Assembly: GCF_014842255.1 (NCBI RefSeq)
Contig: NZ_JACYVH010000004.1
Span: forward strand, 1-64,000
Origin: Frigoribacterium sp. CFBP 13712
Lineage (GTDB): Bacteria; Actinomycetota; Actinomycetes; Actinomycetales; Microbacteriaceae
Reading direction: 5' to 3'
Length of the DNA stretch: 64,000 bases
In this document: positions 50,425-58,682 of the stretch, piece by piece
How positions within the stretch are numbered: the first letter of the stretch is position 1
How the letters are laid out: the number at the start of each line of letters is the position of its first letter
Program-made: the position numbers and the translations under genes
The notes under the pieces: generated by a model
What the model was told of the DNA's origin: nothing
Databases searched by the model: none
The model's input: only the letters and a program-made list of their open reading frames with translations

Positions 50425-50781
50425 TCAGTCGGTCGGGGGCGTGTAGAACTGCAGGTCGTTGCCCTCGGTGTCCTTGAACGGCAGGATGCGGCCCCACGGG
50501 TGCTCGCTGATCGTGCCGGTCACGTCGGCGCTGCGCGACTGCAGGTCGGCCAAGGCGTCCTCGAGGGTGCCGTCGGGCTGGAACGTGATGACCGCGCCGC
50601 CCTCGCTCGACGCCGCGGCCTCCTCGCGACCGTTCAGGCCGATCATCAGGCCGTTCGCGTCGATCTCGGTCCAGTCGTCGCTCTCGCTCGTCACCGTGAG
50701 ACCGAGTGCGTCACGGTAGAACGCCGTCGCCCGCCCCATGTCGGTCACGGGCACCCACACTGTTGCCACTCCGCTTGCCAT
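50425..50781 (-). CDS. VOC/glyoxalase-fold protein
   Basis: A 118-residue vicinal-oxygen-chelate protein made of two beta-alpha-beta-beta-beta units: V-W-V-P-V-T-D-M-G-R-A-T-A-F-Y-R-D-A-L-G-L near the start and I-L-P-F-K-D-T-E-G-N-D-L-Q-F-Y at the end. Such proteins act on methylglyoxal, antibiotics or other small molecules; the metal ligands are not fully conserved. AAGGAG lies 6 bases before the ATG at 50781. Confidence 0.86.
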   Translation of the reverse strand: MASGVATVWVPVTDMGRATAFYRDALGLTVTSESDDWTEIDANGLMIGLNGREEAAASSEGGAVITFQPDGTLEDALADLQSRSADVTGTISEHPWGRILPFKDTEGNDLQFYTPPTD

Positions 50782-50923
50782 GTCGACTCCTTCGTCCGCC
50801 ACCGGAATGCCCGATGCAGCGTCTGATCCTTGCTACGCCCCGCACCGTGCGAGCCGTGTCGCTAGTCAGGGCACTTTCCCATCCGGAGGCGTGTCTCACG
50901 GGGGCCGTCGCCCTACCGACCCA

Positions 50924-50972
50924 CCCGCAGGAGGCGCGGTGCCGGTCGGACTCGCACCGCGCCTCCTGCGGG
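50924..50972. terminator. perfect 19-bp AGGAGGCGCGG hairpin
   Basis: CCCGCAGGAGGCGCGGTGC (50924-50942) pairs perfectly with 50954-50972 around an 11-base loop. It lies in the 335-base gap between the divergent VOC and alcohol dehydrogenase genes, where a terminator is not required; the rest of the gap holds no gene. Another single copy lies at 50402-50411 just beyond the VOC gene's stop. Confidence 0.7.
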
Positions 50973-51116
50973 CCGTCTCCTCGGGGGGCCCTCTCAGGGC
51001 CACCCACGGTCGGCGCGGGAGCGTAACGTCGCAGACGGAGGGCCCGTCGTCGAGCACCGTGTTCCGACCCGCCCCTCGAACCCCCGCGAACCGAACCCAC
51101 CACCCCCAGGAGAACC

Positions 51117-52163
51117 ATGCGCACCGTCAACGCCTACGCGGCACCGTCCGCCACCGAGCCCCTCGTCAAGACGACCATCGAGCGCCGCGACGTCGGCCCG
51201 AAGGACGTCATGATCGACATCGCCTACGCCGGCATCTGCCACAGCGACATCCACACCGTCCGCGGCGAGTGGGGCGAGATCCAGTACCCGCAGGTCGTCG
51301 GTCACGAGATCGTCGGCACCGTCTCGGAGGTCGGCTCCGAGGTCACCAAGCACAAGGTCGGCGACCGCGTCGGCGTCGGCTGCATGGTCAACTCGTGCGG
51401 CGAGTGCGAGTACTGCAAGCGCGGCGACGAGCAGTACTGCGCCAAGGGCAACGTCGGCACCTACACGGGCGTCGACCCCGCCGACGGCACCATCACGCAG
51501 GGCGGCTACTCGCAGGCCGTCGTCGTCACGGAGGACTTCGTGCTCCGCGTGCCCGAGTCGCTCGACTACGACAAGGTCGCCCCGCTGCTCTGCGCCGGCA
51601 TCACCCTGTACTCGCCCCTGCACCACTGGGGCGTGACCGAGGGCACCAAGGTCGCCATCGTCGGCATGGGGGGACTCGGCCACATGGGCGTCAAGATCGC
51701 CGCCGCCCTCGGCGCCGAGGTCACCGTGCTGTCGCAGACCACCTCGAAGAAGGACGACTCGCTGCGCTTCGGCGCCAAGGCGCACTACGCGACCAGCGAC
51801 GAGCAGACCTTCACCGACCTGGCGAACTCGTTCGACCTGATCATCAACACCGTCTCGGCGAAGGTCGACATGGGCGCGTACCTCGGTCTGCTGGCCGTCG
51901 ACGGCACGCTCGTCAACGTCGGCGCCCCGTCCGAGCCGCTCGAGGTGCCCGCGTTCGCGCTCATCCCCGCGCGTCGCAGCTGGGCCGGTTCGGCCATCGG
52001 CGGCATCCGCGAGACGCAGGAGATGCTCGACTTCTGCGCCGAGCACGGCATCGTGCCCGAGACCGAGCTCATCGACGCCGACCAGATCAACGAGGCGTAC
52101 GAGCGCGTGCTGAAGTCCGACGTCCGCTACCGCTTCGTCATCGACGCCGCGACGTTCGCCTGA
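51117..52163 (+). CDS. NADP-dependent zinc alcohol dehydrogenase, YahK/CAD-type
   Basis: A 348-residue medium-chain dehydrogenase that reduces aldehydes. Catalytic zinc ligands C-H-S-D-I-H (Cys near 38), G-H-E (near 61) and Cys near 158; structural zinc set C-G-E-C-E-Y-C near 93-99; cofactor loop G-M-G-G-L-G-H-M near 180. The A-G-I-C-H-S-D pattern matches the cinnamyl-alcohol-dehydrogenase/YahK branch. AGGAGAACC precedes the ATG. It stands alone. Confidence 0.92.
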   Translation: MRTVNAYAAPSATEPLVKTTIERRDVGPKDVMIDIAYAGICHSDIHTVRGEWGEIQYPQVVGHEIVGTVSEVGSEVTKHKVGDRVGVGCMVNSCGECEYCKRGDEQYCAKGNVGTYTGVDPADGTITQGGYSQAVVVTEDFVLRVPESLDYDKVAPLLCAGITLYSPLHHWGVTEGTKVAIVGMGGLGHMGVKIAAALGAEVTVLSQTTSKKDDSLRFGAKAHYATSDEQTFTDLANSFDLIINTVSAKVDMGAYLGLLAVDGTLVNVGAPSEPLEVPAFALIPARRSWAGSAIGGIRETQEMLDFCAEHGIVPETELIDADQINEAYERVLKSDVRYRFVIDAATFA

Positions 52164-52293
52164 GCCCAGGCCCGGCGGCCCGGGGCTTCCGAGCTCCGGG
52201 CCCCGAGCTCTCGGCCCGGGGCCCAGGCTCCGAGGCTCCGTCCTCAGTGCCCGAGCGATAGGCACCGGTTATCCGCATTGCGCAACCCCGACA

Positions 52294-52319
52294 GCCGGCT
52301 GACCGAACCGTCAGCCGGC
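52294..52319. promoter_or_regulatory. inverted repeat before the alpha/beta hydrolase gene
   Basis: GCCGGCTGAC (52294-52303) pairs with 52310-52319 around CGAACC, 55 bases before the hydrolase start. It could be an operator or a leader hairpin. The 120 bases before it (52164-52290) are a GC-rich palindromic tract that probably ends transcription of the alcohol dehydrogenase gene; no gene is seen there. Confidence 0.5.
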
Positions 52320-52373
52320 CCGGGTACGAACGTGGGGGGAAGGCCGCAGCAGCGGCCGGGAAGGCACAACCTC

Positions 52374-53210
52374 ATGACTGAGATCACCGCCCACCACGGG
52401 CTCTTCAAAGACACGAACCTCCACGTCGACGACTTCGGCGGCTCGGGACGCACCGTCGTGCTCATCCACGGCTGGCCCCTCTCCGGCGAGTCGTGGAGCA
52501 AGCAGGTCCCCGCGTTCCGCGACGCCGGCTACCGCGTCGTCACCTACGACCGCCGAGGCTTCGGACGCAGCGACAAGCCGAAGACCGGATACGACTACGA
52601 CCACCTGACCGAAGACCTGCACACGGTCCTCACCGAGCTCGACCTGAACGACGTCACGCTCGTCGGGTTCTCGATGGGCGGCGGCGAGGTCGCCCGCTAC
52701 TTCACGAAGTACGGCACCGAGCGTCTGCACAGCGTCGTCTTCGCCTCGGCCGTCCCGCCGTACCTGATGAAGACCGACGACAACCCCGAGGGCCCTCTCA
52801 CCAAGGAGGCGGCGGCCGACATGACCGCCGGCCTCACCAAGGACGAGGACTCCTTCTACGACGAGTTCACCACCGGCTTCTTCTCGGTCGACGGCGTGCT
52901 CAAGGTCTCCGAGGCCGACCGCCAGGACGCCCTGCGTCTCGCGAAGCAGGCCGACAAGGCCGCCGCGCTCGAGGCCATGGCCTCGTTCGCGAACACGGAC
53001 TTCCGTGACGACCTCGCCAAGGTGACCGTGCCCACGCTGGTCATCCACGGCGACGGCGACGCGACGGTCCCCTACGAGGGTTCGGGTGCTCGTACGCACA
53101 AGGCGATCGCGGGCTCCGAGCTGCACGTCATCGCGGGAGCGCCTCACGGCGCCAACGTGAGCGACGCCGACGAGTTCAACCGCGTCGTGCTCGCCTTCCT
53201 CGCGAAGTAG
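52374..53210 (+). CDS. alpha/beta hydrolase, non-heme chloroperoxidase/esterase-like
   Basis: A 278-residue hydrolase: oxyanion segment H-G-W-P-L-S (near 31), nucleophile G-F-S-M-G-G-G-E (Ser near 98), acid in H-G-D-G-D-A-T-V-P near 230, and His in G-A-P-H-G-A-N near 258. The closest group by pattern is the cofactor-free chloroperoxidase/arylesterase family. I use the ATG at 52374; the frame before it is low-complexity. It is followed by a terminator hairpin at 53239. Confidence 0.9.
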   Translation: MTEITAHHGLFKDTNLHVDDFGGSGRTVVLIHGWPLSGESWSKQVPAFRDAGYRVVTYDRRGFGRSDKPKTGYDYDHLTEDLHTVLTELDLNDVTLVGFSMGGGEVARYFTKYGTERLHSVVFASAVPPYLMKTDDNPEGPLTKEAAADMTAGLTKDEDSFYDEFTTGFFSVDGVLKVSEADRQDALRLAKQADKAAALEAMASFANTDFRDDLAKVTVPTLVIHGDGDATVPYEGSGARTHKAIAGSELHVIAGAPHGANVSDADEFNRVVLAFLAK

Positions 53211-53238
53211 CACTGCTCGCTGAGTAGCACTGCACCCC

Positions 53239-53281
53239 AGGAGGCGCGGTGCCGGTCCTCGAGACCGGCACTGCGCCTCCT
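53239..53281 (+). terminator. AGGAGGCGCGG hairpin after the hydrolase gene
   Basis: A 19-bp stem (53239-53257 with 53263-53281) around a 5-base loop, with one G-T wobble, 29 bases after the hydrolase stop. Same family as the hairpins at 2586 and 50924. Confidence 0.8.
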
Positions 53282-53327
53282 CGGTTCCCGGCCCGCGCCG
53301 GGCCGCCGTCGAGCCGCGACCCGTACG

Positions 53328-54644
53328 GTGGCAGAGGTGAACAGCTCGCAGCACACCATCTGGTGGCACGTCTACCCGCTCGGCTTCGCAGGTGCGGACA
53401 CGACCGGGGCGGATCGCTCGCCGGCACCGCGCCTCCTCGACCTCGTGCCCTGGCTCGACCATCTACTGGCTCTCGGTGCGAACGGACTCGCCCTCGGGCC
53501 GGTCTTCGAGTCGTCGACGCACGGCTACGACACGATCGACTGGCTCGCGGTCGATCCGCGTCTCGGGACCGAGGCCGACCTGGTCACCCTGATCGAGGCG
53601 GCGCACGCGAAGGGCGTGAAGGTGATGCTCGACGGCGTCTTCAACCACGTCGGGCCCGAGTTCCCGGCGCTGATCGAGGCGCGGAACGACCCCTCGTCGC
53701 CGGCGGCCTCATTGTTCCGCCGTGACGACGACGGCAGCCTGGGCACCTTCGAGGGCCACGGCGGGCTGATCGCGCTCGACCACGACTCGCCCGAGGTCGC
53801 CCGTCTGGTGACCGAGGTGCTCACCTACTGGGCCGACCGCGGCGTCGACGCCTGGCGACTCGATGCGGCGTACGCGGTGCCGCCGGCGTTCTGGGCGACC
53901 GTGCTGCCGGTGCTGCGCGAGCGCCACCCCGACGTGTACGTGGTCGGCGAGGTGCTGCACGGCGACTACGTCGCGGCGGTGGCCGACGGCGGTCTCGACA
54001 GCGTGACGCAGTACGAGCTGTGGCAGGGCGTCTGGCACGGGCTGAACGACGTCAACCTGCACGAGCTCGAGTGGGCCCTGCAGCGTCACGACGGGTTCCT
54101 CGACCACTTCGTGCCGCTCACCTTCGTCGGCAACCACGACGTCACGCGCATCGCGAGTCAGATCGACGACGACCGGCACCACGACCACGCCCTGGCGCTG
54201 CTCTTCACGCTCGGCGGCACGCCGTCCGTCTACTACGGCGACGAACTCGGACTCCGGGCCCTGAAGGAGGAGCGGGTCGGCGGCGACGACGCCGTGCGCC
54301 CGGCGTTCCCCCCGGCGCCCGTCGACGCCCCGGGTGTCGGGGTGCCCGGCGCCCTCCCCGAGGTCCTCGCCCTCCACCAGCGGCTGATCGGCGTGCGACG
54401 CCGGCACCCGTGGCTGCACACCGCCCGCAGCCGCACCGTCTCGGTGTCGAACGAGACGCTCGTGCTCGAGGTCGTCGGCGACGGGCCGGGCGAGGCGCTC
54501 GTCGTGGCGCTGAACCTGGGCGACGACGAGCTGCGCGTGGCCGAGCCGGCGCCGGGCGAGTGGCTGGCCGGCCGCGACGCGGGGCTCGACGGCGACGTGC
54601 TGTCGGTCGGGCCGCACGGCTGGGCGGTCGTCGCGCGACGCTGA
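53328..54644 (+). CDS. GH13 alpha-amylase-family glycosidase
   Basis: A 438-residue glycoside hydrolase of family 13, acting on alpha-glucosidic bonds. The four family regions are present: D-G-V-F-N-H (about 102-107), A-W-R-L-D-A-A (nucleophile Asp179), V-V-G-E-V-L (acid/base Glu208) and F-V-G-N-H-D (Asp271). There is no signal peptide, so it acts inside the cell, and the C-terminal domain is short. GTG start at 53328 or 53337. The AGGAGGCGCG element at 53428-53437 lies within its coding sequence. Confidence 0.88.
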   Translation: MAEVNSSQHTIWWHVYPLGFAGADTTGADRSPAPRLLDLVPWLDHLLALGANGLALGPVFESSTHGYDTIDWLAVDPRLGTEADLVTLIEAAHAKGVKVMLDGVFNHVGPEFPALIEARNDPSSPAASLFRRDDDGSLGTFEGHGGLIALDHDSPEVARLVTEVLTYWADRGVDAWRLDAAYAVPPAFWATVLPVLRERHPDVYVVGEVLHGDYVAAVADGGLDSVTQYELWQGVWHGLNDVNLHELEWALQRHDGFLDHFVPLTFVGNHDVTRIASQIDDDRHHDHALALLFTLGGTPSVYYGDELGLRALKEERVGGDDAVRPAFPPAPVDAPGVGVPGALPEVLALHQRLIGVRRRHPWLHTARSRTVSVSNETLVLEVVGDGPGEALVVALNLGDDELRVAEPAPGEWLAGRDAGLDGDVLSVGPHGWAVVARR

Positions 54645-54695
54645 GGCGCGGGCGCGGGCGGGGTGCGGTCGCGCGGGATGGGGTGCGGTCGCCGA

Positions 54696-55877
54696 CTAGT
54701 CGTCGTCACGAGGTCCATGCGGACCGGAAGAGGCCGCGGCGTTCAGGGCGCGCACCGCGCGGGGCGCCATGGCCGCCGCGCAGGCGCCGACGACCAGGAC
54801 CACCGCGACGGTGACGACACGGGGCTCCAGGGCGAGGGCGGCCCCGCCCGCGACGGCGCCGATCGCCCCGCCCAGCAGCGCGGCCGCCTCGTAGGTGCCG
54901 AGGGCCTCGCCGACGCGGCCGTCGGCCGACCCCGTCACGAGCTCGAGCTCCACGGGCTCGACCAGCGCCCAGGCGGAGCAGGCGAGCACCCAGGCGATGC
55001 CGATGGCGAGGGGCTGATCGACGAGGAACAGCGCCGCCGAGGCCACCGTGCTGGCGGCGGTGGCGAGCACCAGCGTGCGGGGGGCGCCGAGGCGGGCTGC
55101 CAGGCGTCGCCCCGGGACGGGCAGCAGGGACCACACGACGAGGCCGGGGAGGAAGGTCAGGGCGATCGCATCGACGCCGAGCCCCTGCCCCTGCAGCTTG
55201 AGGAGGACGGCGAGGCCTACCGCGCTCTCGACGAGGGCGACGACGGAGACGAGGACGAGCAGCGGCAGGAGGCGACGTCGCAGCGCCCGCGACGCGACGC
55301 GGTCGCGCTCGGTCACGGTGCGACGGTGGTCGAGCCGCAGCAGGGCCGCGCAGCAGGCGAGGGCGGCCGCTGCCCCGAGGGCGAAGACGCCTCTGCTGCC
55401 CACCAGCCCCAGGGCGGACAACCCGACCACGTAGCCGACCCAGGTGCCGGTGGCCTCGCTGGAGATGAGGCGGGCGAATACGGCGGGCTCGTCGGCGGAC
55501 CCCTCGGCCACCATCGCCCGCACGGGCACGCGGAAGAGACTCGCACCGAGGCCGGCTACCGCAGCGGACACGATGGCGGTCGGCACGTCGGGGCTGAGCG
55601 CGTACCCGGCGGCCCCGAGCGCGAGCGTGGCGGCGCCGAGGGCGGCGACGCGGTTCCTGGCTCTGGTGTCGGCAAGGCGTCCCGCCGCGGCTCGGGCGAG
55701 GAAGGACACCACGAGCTCCAAGCCGACCACCACGCCGACGAGCGTCGACGAGGCACCGAGCGAGGCCGCAGCCCAGAGCGGCACGAGGAACCCCAGCACC
55801 TCCACCACGCCACCCACGGCTCCGGCCGTGGAGAGCGCGGTGGACACCCGCCTCGACGTCGTGAGATCAGCGCCCAT
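54696..55877 (-). CDS. MFS transporter
   Basis: A 393-residue major-facilitator protein with about 12 hydrophobic helices, the loop-2/3 signature G-R-L-A-D-T-R-A-R-N-R and a long central loop (about 190-215). The substrate is unknown. The start is the ATG at 55877 or 55883. It diverges from a carboxymuconolactone-decarboxylase/cupin pair over a region with two inverted repeats, suggesting shared control. Confidence 0.85.
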   Translation of the reverse strand: MGADLTTSRRVSTALSTAGAVGGVVEVLGFLVPLWAAASLGASSTLVGVVVGLELVVSFLARAAAGRLADTRARNRVAALGAATLALGAAGYALSPDVPTAIVSAAVAGLGASLFRVPVRAMVAEGSADEPAVFARLISSEATGTWVGYVVGLSALGLVGSRGVFALGAAAALACCAALLRLDHRRTVTERDRVASRALRRRLLPLLVLVSVVALVESAVGLAVLLKLQGQGLGVDAIALTFLPGLVVWSLLPVPGRRLAARLGAPRTLVLATAASTVASAALFLVDQPLAIGIAWVLACSAWALVEPVELELVTGSADGRVGEALGTYEAAALLGGAIGAVAGGAALALEPRVVTVAVVLVVGACAAAMAPRAVRALNAAASSGPHGPRDDD

Positions 55878-55992
55878 GCGCATCACCCCCGATCGGGCGA
55901 AAGTCTGGCACGCAGCGCCGGGCCGGACCATCCGCCGAGCGACGGAGGCGTGGAGCGGCCCTCGTGGGGTGCCACAGCAGTGCCCCCCATCT

Positions 55993-56040
55993 GATCTCCG
56001 CAGGGCGTTCGCTGGAGATCGCGACCACGAGACGTGGTCG
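55993..56040. promoter_or_regulatory. two inverted repeats between the MFS and CMD genes
   Basis: CGACCACG-AGA-CGTGGTCG (56022-56040) is a perfect 8-3-8 palindrome, and GATCTCC/GGAGATC (55993-55999 with 56014-56020) is a second, wider repeat directly beside it. They sit in the divergent promoter region about 30 bases before the CMD gene. Confidence 0.6.
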
Positions 56041-56069
56041 TCGACGACGAGAAGATGAGGAGAACGACC

Positions 56070-56414
56070 GTGGCAGAACAGCGCAAGCAAGTCGGGGGTG
56101 GACGGAACATGTTCGGGGACTTCGCTCCGAAGCTCGCCGCCCTCACCGACGACGTCCTGTTCGAGGACGTCTGGAACCGAACCGAACTGTCCGCACGCGA
56201 CCGGAGCCTGATCACGGTCGCCGTCCTCGCCGCCGGTGGGCACACCGGGCAGCTCGAGTTCCACCTGGGCCTCGCTGTCGAGAACGGCGTGACCCAGGAG
56301 GAGCTGATCGAGGCCATCACCCACGTCACCCTCTACGCCGGCTGGCCCAATGGCATGGCCGCGATGGGGGTCGCCAAGAAGCTCTTCACCACGGAAGACC
56401 AGGAGAAGTCGTGA
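56070..56414 (+). CDS. carboxymuconolactone decarboxylase-family protein
   Basis: A 114-residue CMD-fold protein: R-S-L-I-T-V-A-V-L-A-A-G-G-H-T-G-Q-L-E-F-H in the core and E-A-I-T-H-V-T-L-Y-A-G-W-P-N near 85. Members are decarboxylases or AhpD-like peroxidase partners; the CxxC of AhpD is absent. I chose the GTG at 56070, with AGGAG 7 bases before it; an ATG at 56055 is possible. The cupin gene overlaps its stop. Confidence 0.85.
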   Translation: MAEQRKQVGGGRNMFGDFAPKLAALTDDVLFEDVWNRTELSARDRSLITVAVLAAGGHTGQLEFHLGLAVENGVTQEELIEAITHVTLYAGWPNGMAAMGVAKKLFTTEDQEKS

Positions 56415-56812
56415 ACATCGAGCCCGCCACCCCTACGAGCAAGAACCCGCCCGAGCAGTTCGCCGGCGACGTCTGGCTCGACCCGATCGCACTGCCCCAC
56501 GAGGACGGCCAGCACATGGTCGTCGCCACCGTCCGCTTCGCCCCGGGCGCCCGGACCGCGTGGCACTCCCACGAGAAGGGCCAGTACCTGCGCGTCACCG
56601 CCGGCGTCGGCCGCTTCGGCACCCGCGACGGCCAGATCATCGACGTCCACCCCGGCCAGACGATCTACACCCCGCCCGGGCAGGAGCACTTCCACGCCGC
56701 CGCGCCCGGTGTGTTCATGGAGCACATCGCGATGCTCGAGAACGGCGACGACCCCGCCACGACCACCACCTGGCTCGAGCACATCGCCGACAGCGAGTTC
56801 GACGGCGGCTAG
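56411..56812 (+). CDS. cupin-domain protein
   Basis: A 133-residue cupin: metal ligands in W-H-S-H-E-K-G-Q-Y (two His and a Glu/Gln, near 51-59) and the second motif P-G-Q-T-I-Y-T-P-P-G-Q-E-H-F-H near 81-95. Cupin/CMD pairs are commonly found together (YhfM-type quinone/aldehyde handling), but the reaction is unknown. GTG start overlapping the previous stop (GTGA at 56411-56414). Confidence 0.87.
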   Translation: MNIEPATPTSKNPPEQFAGDVWLDPIALPHEDGQHMVVATVRFAPGARTAWHSHEKGQYLRVTAGVGRFGTRDGQIIDVHPGQTIYTPPGQEHFHAAAPGVFMEHIAMLENGDDPATTTTWLEHIADSEFDGG

Positions 56813-56829
56813 GTCGGCGAAGTCGCACG

Positions 56830-56862
56830 AAAAAGGCGGCCCACGTAGTGGACCGCCTTTTT
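56830..56862. terminator. A/T-tailed bidirectional terminator at the tRNA scar
   Basis: AAAAAGGCGG-C-CCAC pairs with GTGG-A-CCGCCTTTTT (56830-56844 with 56848-56862, one mismatch) around GTA. It has a T run on both strands, unlike the other hairpins here. It ends the cupin operon and, on the minus strand, lies 6 bases after the tRNA 3' end, where a tRNA terminator belongs. Confidence 0.9.
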
Positions 56863-56868
56863 ATTGTG

Positions 56869-56917
56869 TGCGCTTGGAGGGACTCGAACCCCCGACCTCC
56901 TGATCCGTAGTCAGATG
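56869..56917 (-). pseudogene. 3' part of a tRNA-Arg(ACG) gene, 5' half missing
   Basis: Read on the minus strand: the anticodon arm TCTGA-CTACGGA-TCAGG (anticodon ACG, arginine), a short variable loop, the T arm GGGGG-TTCGAGT-CCCTC, then the acceptor strand CAAGCGC and discriminator A. The D arm and 5' acceptor strand are absent: the matching bases would start before 56917, but the sequence there (GGGAGGGTTGCC on the plus strand) does not fit. This is the typical remnant left when an element integrates into a tRNA gene. Confidence 0.75.
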
Positions 56918-57077
56918 CCTGGGAGGGTTGCCGTTACGGCAAGAACTGGCAGTCGCTCACTGCGGGCCTGAATGCCGTCGGGCAGGTCACACCGACCCCG
57001 GCCCGACGACCTCTCGGCGGCCTCGTGCTCCGCCGTTCGACGCGGTCACCGAAGTAGAGACCGGCGGCGACGGCGGA

Positions 57078-57545
57078 TCACGACGACACGGAGCCGCGGT
57101 CGACGTCGATGACGCCTTTACGGAGGATGAAGCAGCCGTACGGGCCAGGGTCCGACGTCCGGACGACGGCGAAGGACCGGCGAGCCGCGGCGTAGAAGTC
57201 GAACCGTTCCACTGCCTCCACGGTGACCGGGTGGCCGGTGATCCCGTCGAGCGTGGCTTGGAACTCCAGTTGCACCGGCACGAGGCGCTCAGGGTCGTCG
57301 ACGACTGCCATCCTCTTGACGGGGGCTTCGACGAACGTGTCGAGAGGCATCAGCGAGAGGATCGCAGTACAGGCTCGAGGGAGGTCGCAGCCAGCGAGGT
57401 CGACGACCTTGCCGTGGGTCGTGTGGGCCGCGATGGAGGCTGCCGGGTGGTTCACGTCGCAGAGGAGCAGATCGTCTCCGTGCCCCATCGACATGAGGAC
57501 GAACAGCAGCTCGGCGGTCAGTGCACTGTCGATGCCCTTGAGCAT
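57078..57545 (-). CDS. RbsD/FucU-family sugar mutarotase
   Basis: A 155-residue enzyme that interconverts sugar anomers or ring forms. M-S-M-G-H-G-D-D-L-L-L near residue 18 and G-P-Y-G-C-F-I-L-R-K-G near the end fit the FucU (fucose mutarotase) side of the family better than RbsD. AAGGAG precedes the ATG. Last gene of the sugar importer operon, behind a hairpin at 57581, it would prepare imported sugar for the isomerase/kinase. Confidence 0.85.
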   Translation of the reverse strand: MLKGIDSALTAELLFVLMSMGHGDDLLLCDVNHPAASIAAHTTHGKVVDLAGCDLPRACTAILSLMPLDTFVEAPVKRMAVVDDPERLVPVQLEFQATLDGITGHPVTVEAVERFDFYAAARRSFAVVRTSDPGPYGCFILRKGVIDVDRGSVSS

Positions 57546-57580
57546 GACGACTCCTTCGGTGAGTGGTGGCTGGACGGGAC

Positions 57581-57622
57581 GGCGGAGGGGTCAGGGCGCC
57601 TGTGGCACCTGACCCCGCCGCC
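57581..57622 (-). terminator. hairpin between the permease and mutarotase genes
   Basis: GGCGG-A-GGGGTCAGG (57581-57595) pairs with 57608-57622 with one mismatch, around a 12-base loop. It lies 5 bases beyond the permease stop and should reduce but not abolish mutarotase expression. Confidence 0.65.
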
Positions 57623-57626
57623 ATGG

Positions 57627-58682
57627 TCACTCCCGGGCAGCGGCGCGGGTGTTGAGCTGGTCGAACGCGACCGCGACGAGGATCAGCAGGCCGATCGCGA
57701 TCTGCAGGTAGAACGAGTTCACCGCGAGCAGGTTGCCGCCGTTGTTCAGGACCCCGATCAGCAGCGCGCCGCAGGCGGCGCCGATCGCGCTTCCCCGTGC
57801 GCCGGACAGGCTGGCCCCGCCGATGACGCAGGCCGCGATGGCCTGCAGCTCGAAACCGGTGCCGGCTGTCGGGACTCCCGCCCCGAGGCGGGAGGTCAGG
57901 AGGACGCCCCCGACGGCGGAGAGCAGGCCGGCGATGCCGTAGACCGTGATGGTCACCAAGCGCACCGGGACGCCGGCCAGGCGGGCCGCTTCCGGGTTCG
58001 AGCCCACGGCGTAGACGTACCGGCCGAAGACGGTGCGCTTGAGAACGAAGGCCGCGATCGCCGCGATGACGACGAACAGGATCAGCAGGTTCGGGATGCC
58101 GGCGACCGAACCGTTGGCGATGGTCTGGAACTCCTCGGGCAGGCCCTGGATCGTGTTGGCGTCGGTGATGACGAGCACGACTCCTCGAGCGATGCCGAGC
58201 ATGCCCAGGGTCGCGATGAAGGGCGGGAGCTTGAACCTCGTCACGAGCAAGCCGGTGATGATGCCCAGCACGGCGCCGACCAGGGCCCCGAGGAGGAGCG
58301 CGAGGGGGATCGGGACCCCCGCGACGAGCAGCTGAGCAGTGACCGCGCCGGCCAGGCCGAGGATCGACCCGACCGAGAGGTCGATGCCGCCGGTGAGGAT
58401 CACCATCAACTGGCCGATCGCCAGGATGCCGAAGATGGACACCTGCCGGGCGAGGTTCGCGAGGTTGTTGCCGGTCAGGAAGTCGTCGCTCGCGAGCGTC
58501 AGGGCGCCGAACACGACGAGGAGGACGATGAGCACGCCGCTCTCGCGGCCGGCGATGCTGCCGAGGGTCGTGACCCGCGGCTTGGACGACGCGCGGGCGG
58601 CTGCGGCCGCGGCGTCGTCGCCGTTCCGCACCACCCGGATGGTCGTGGTCTCGATGGGTTCGCGCCACATCAACTTAGGCAT
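57627..58682 (-). CDS. sugar ABC importer permease (RbsC-type)
   Basis: A 351-residue permease with about ten hydrophobic segments (from residue 38 on). V-I-L-T-G-G-I-D-L-S-V-G-S near 80 and G-T-G-F-E-L-Q-A-I-A-A-C-V-I-G-G near 265 are hallmarks of RbsC/XylH-type permeases. The ATG at 58682 overlaps the end of the ATPase gene by 8 bases. Confidence 0.92.
   Translation of the reverse strand: MPKLMWREPIETTTIRVVRNGDDAAAAAARASSKPRVTTLGSIAGRESGVLIVLLVVFGALTLASDDFLTGNNLANLARQVSIFGILAIGQLMVILTGGIDLSVGSILGLAGAVTAQLLVAGVPIPLALLLGALVGAVLGIITGLLVTRFKLPPFIATLGMLGIARGVVLVITDANTIQGLPEEFQTIANGSVAGIPNLLILFVVIAAIAAFVLKRTVFGRYVYAVGSNPEAARLAGVPVRLVTITVYGIAGLLSAVGGVLLTSRLGAGVPTAGTGFELQAIAACVIGGASLSGARGSAIGAACGALLIGVLNNGGNLLAVNSFYLQIAIGLLILVAVAFDQLNTRAAARE

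Noticed and set aside
56869-56945. Complete tRNA gene
   Set aside because: The D arm and 5' acceptor strand cannot be found; only the part from the anticodon arm to the discriminator fits.
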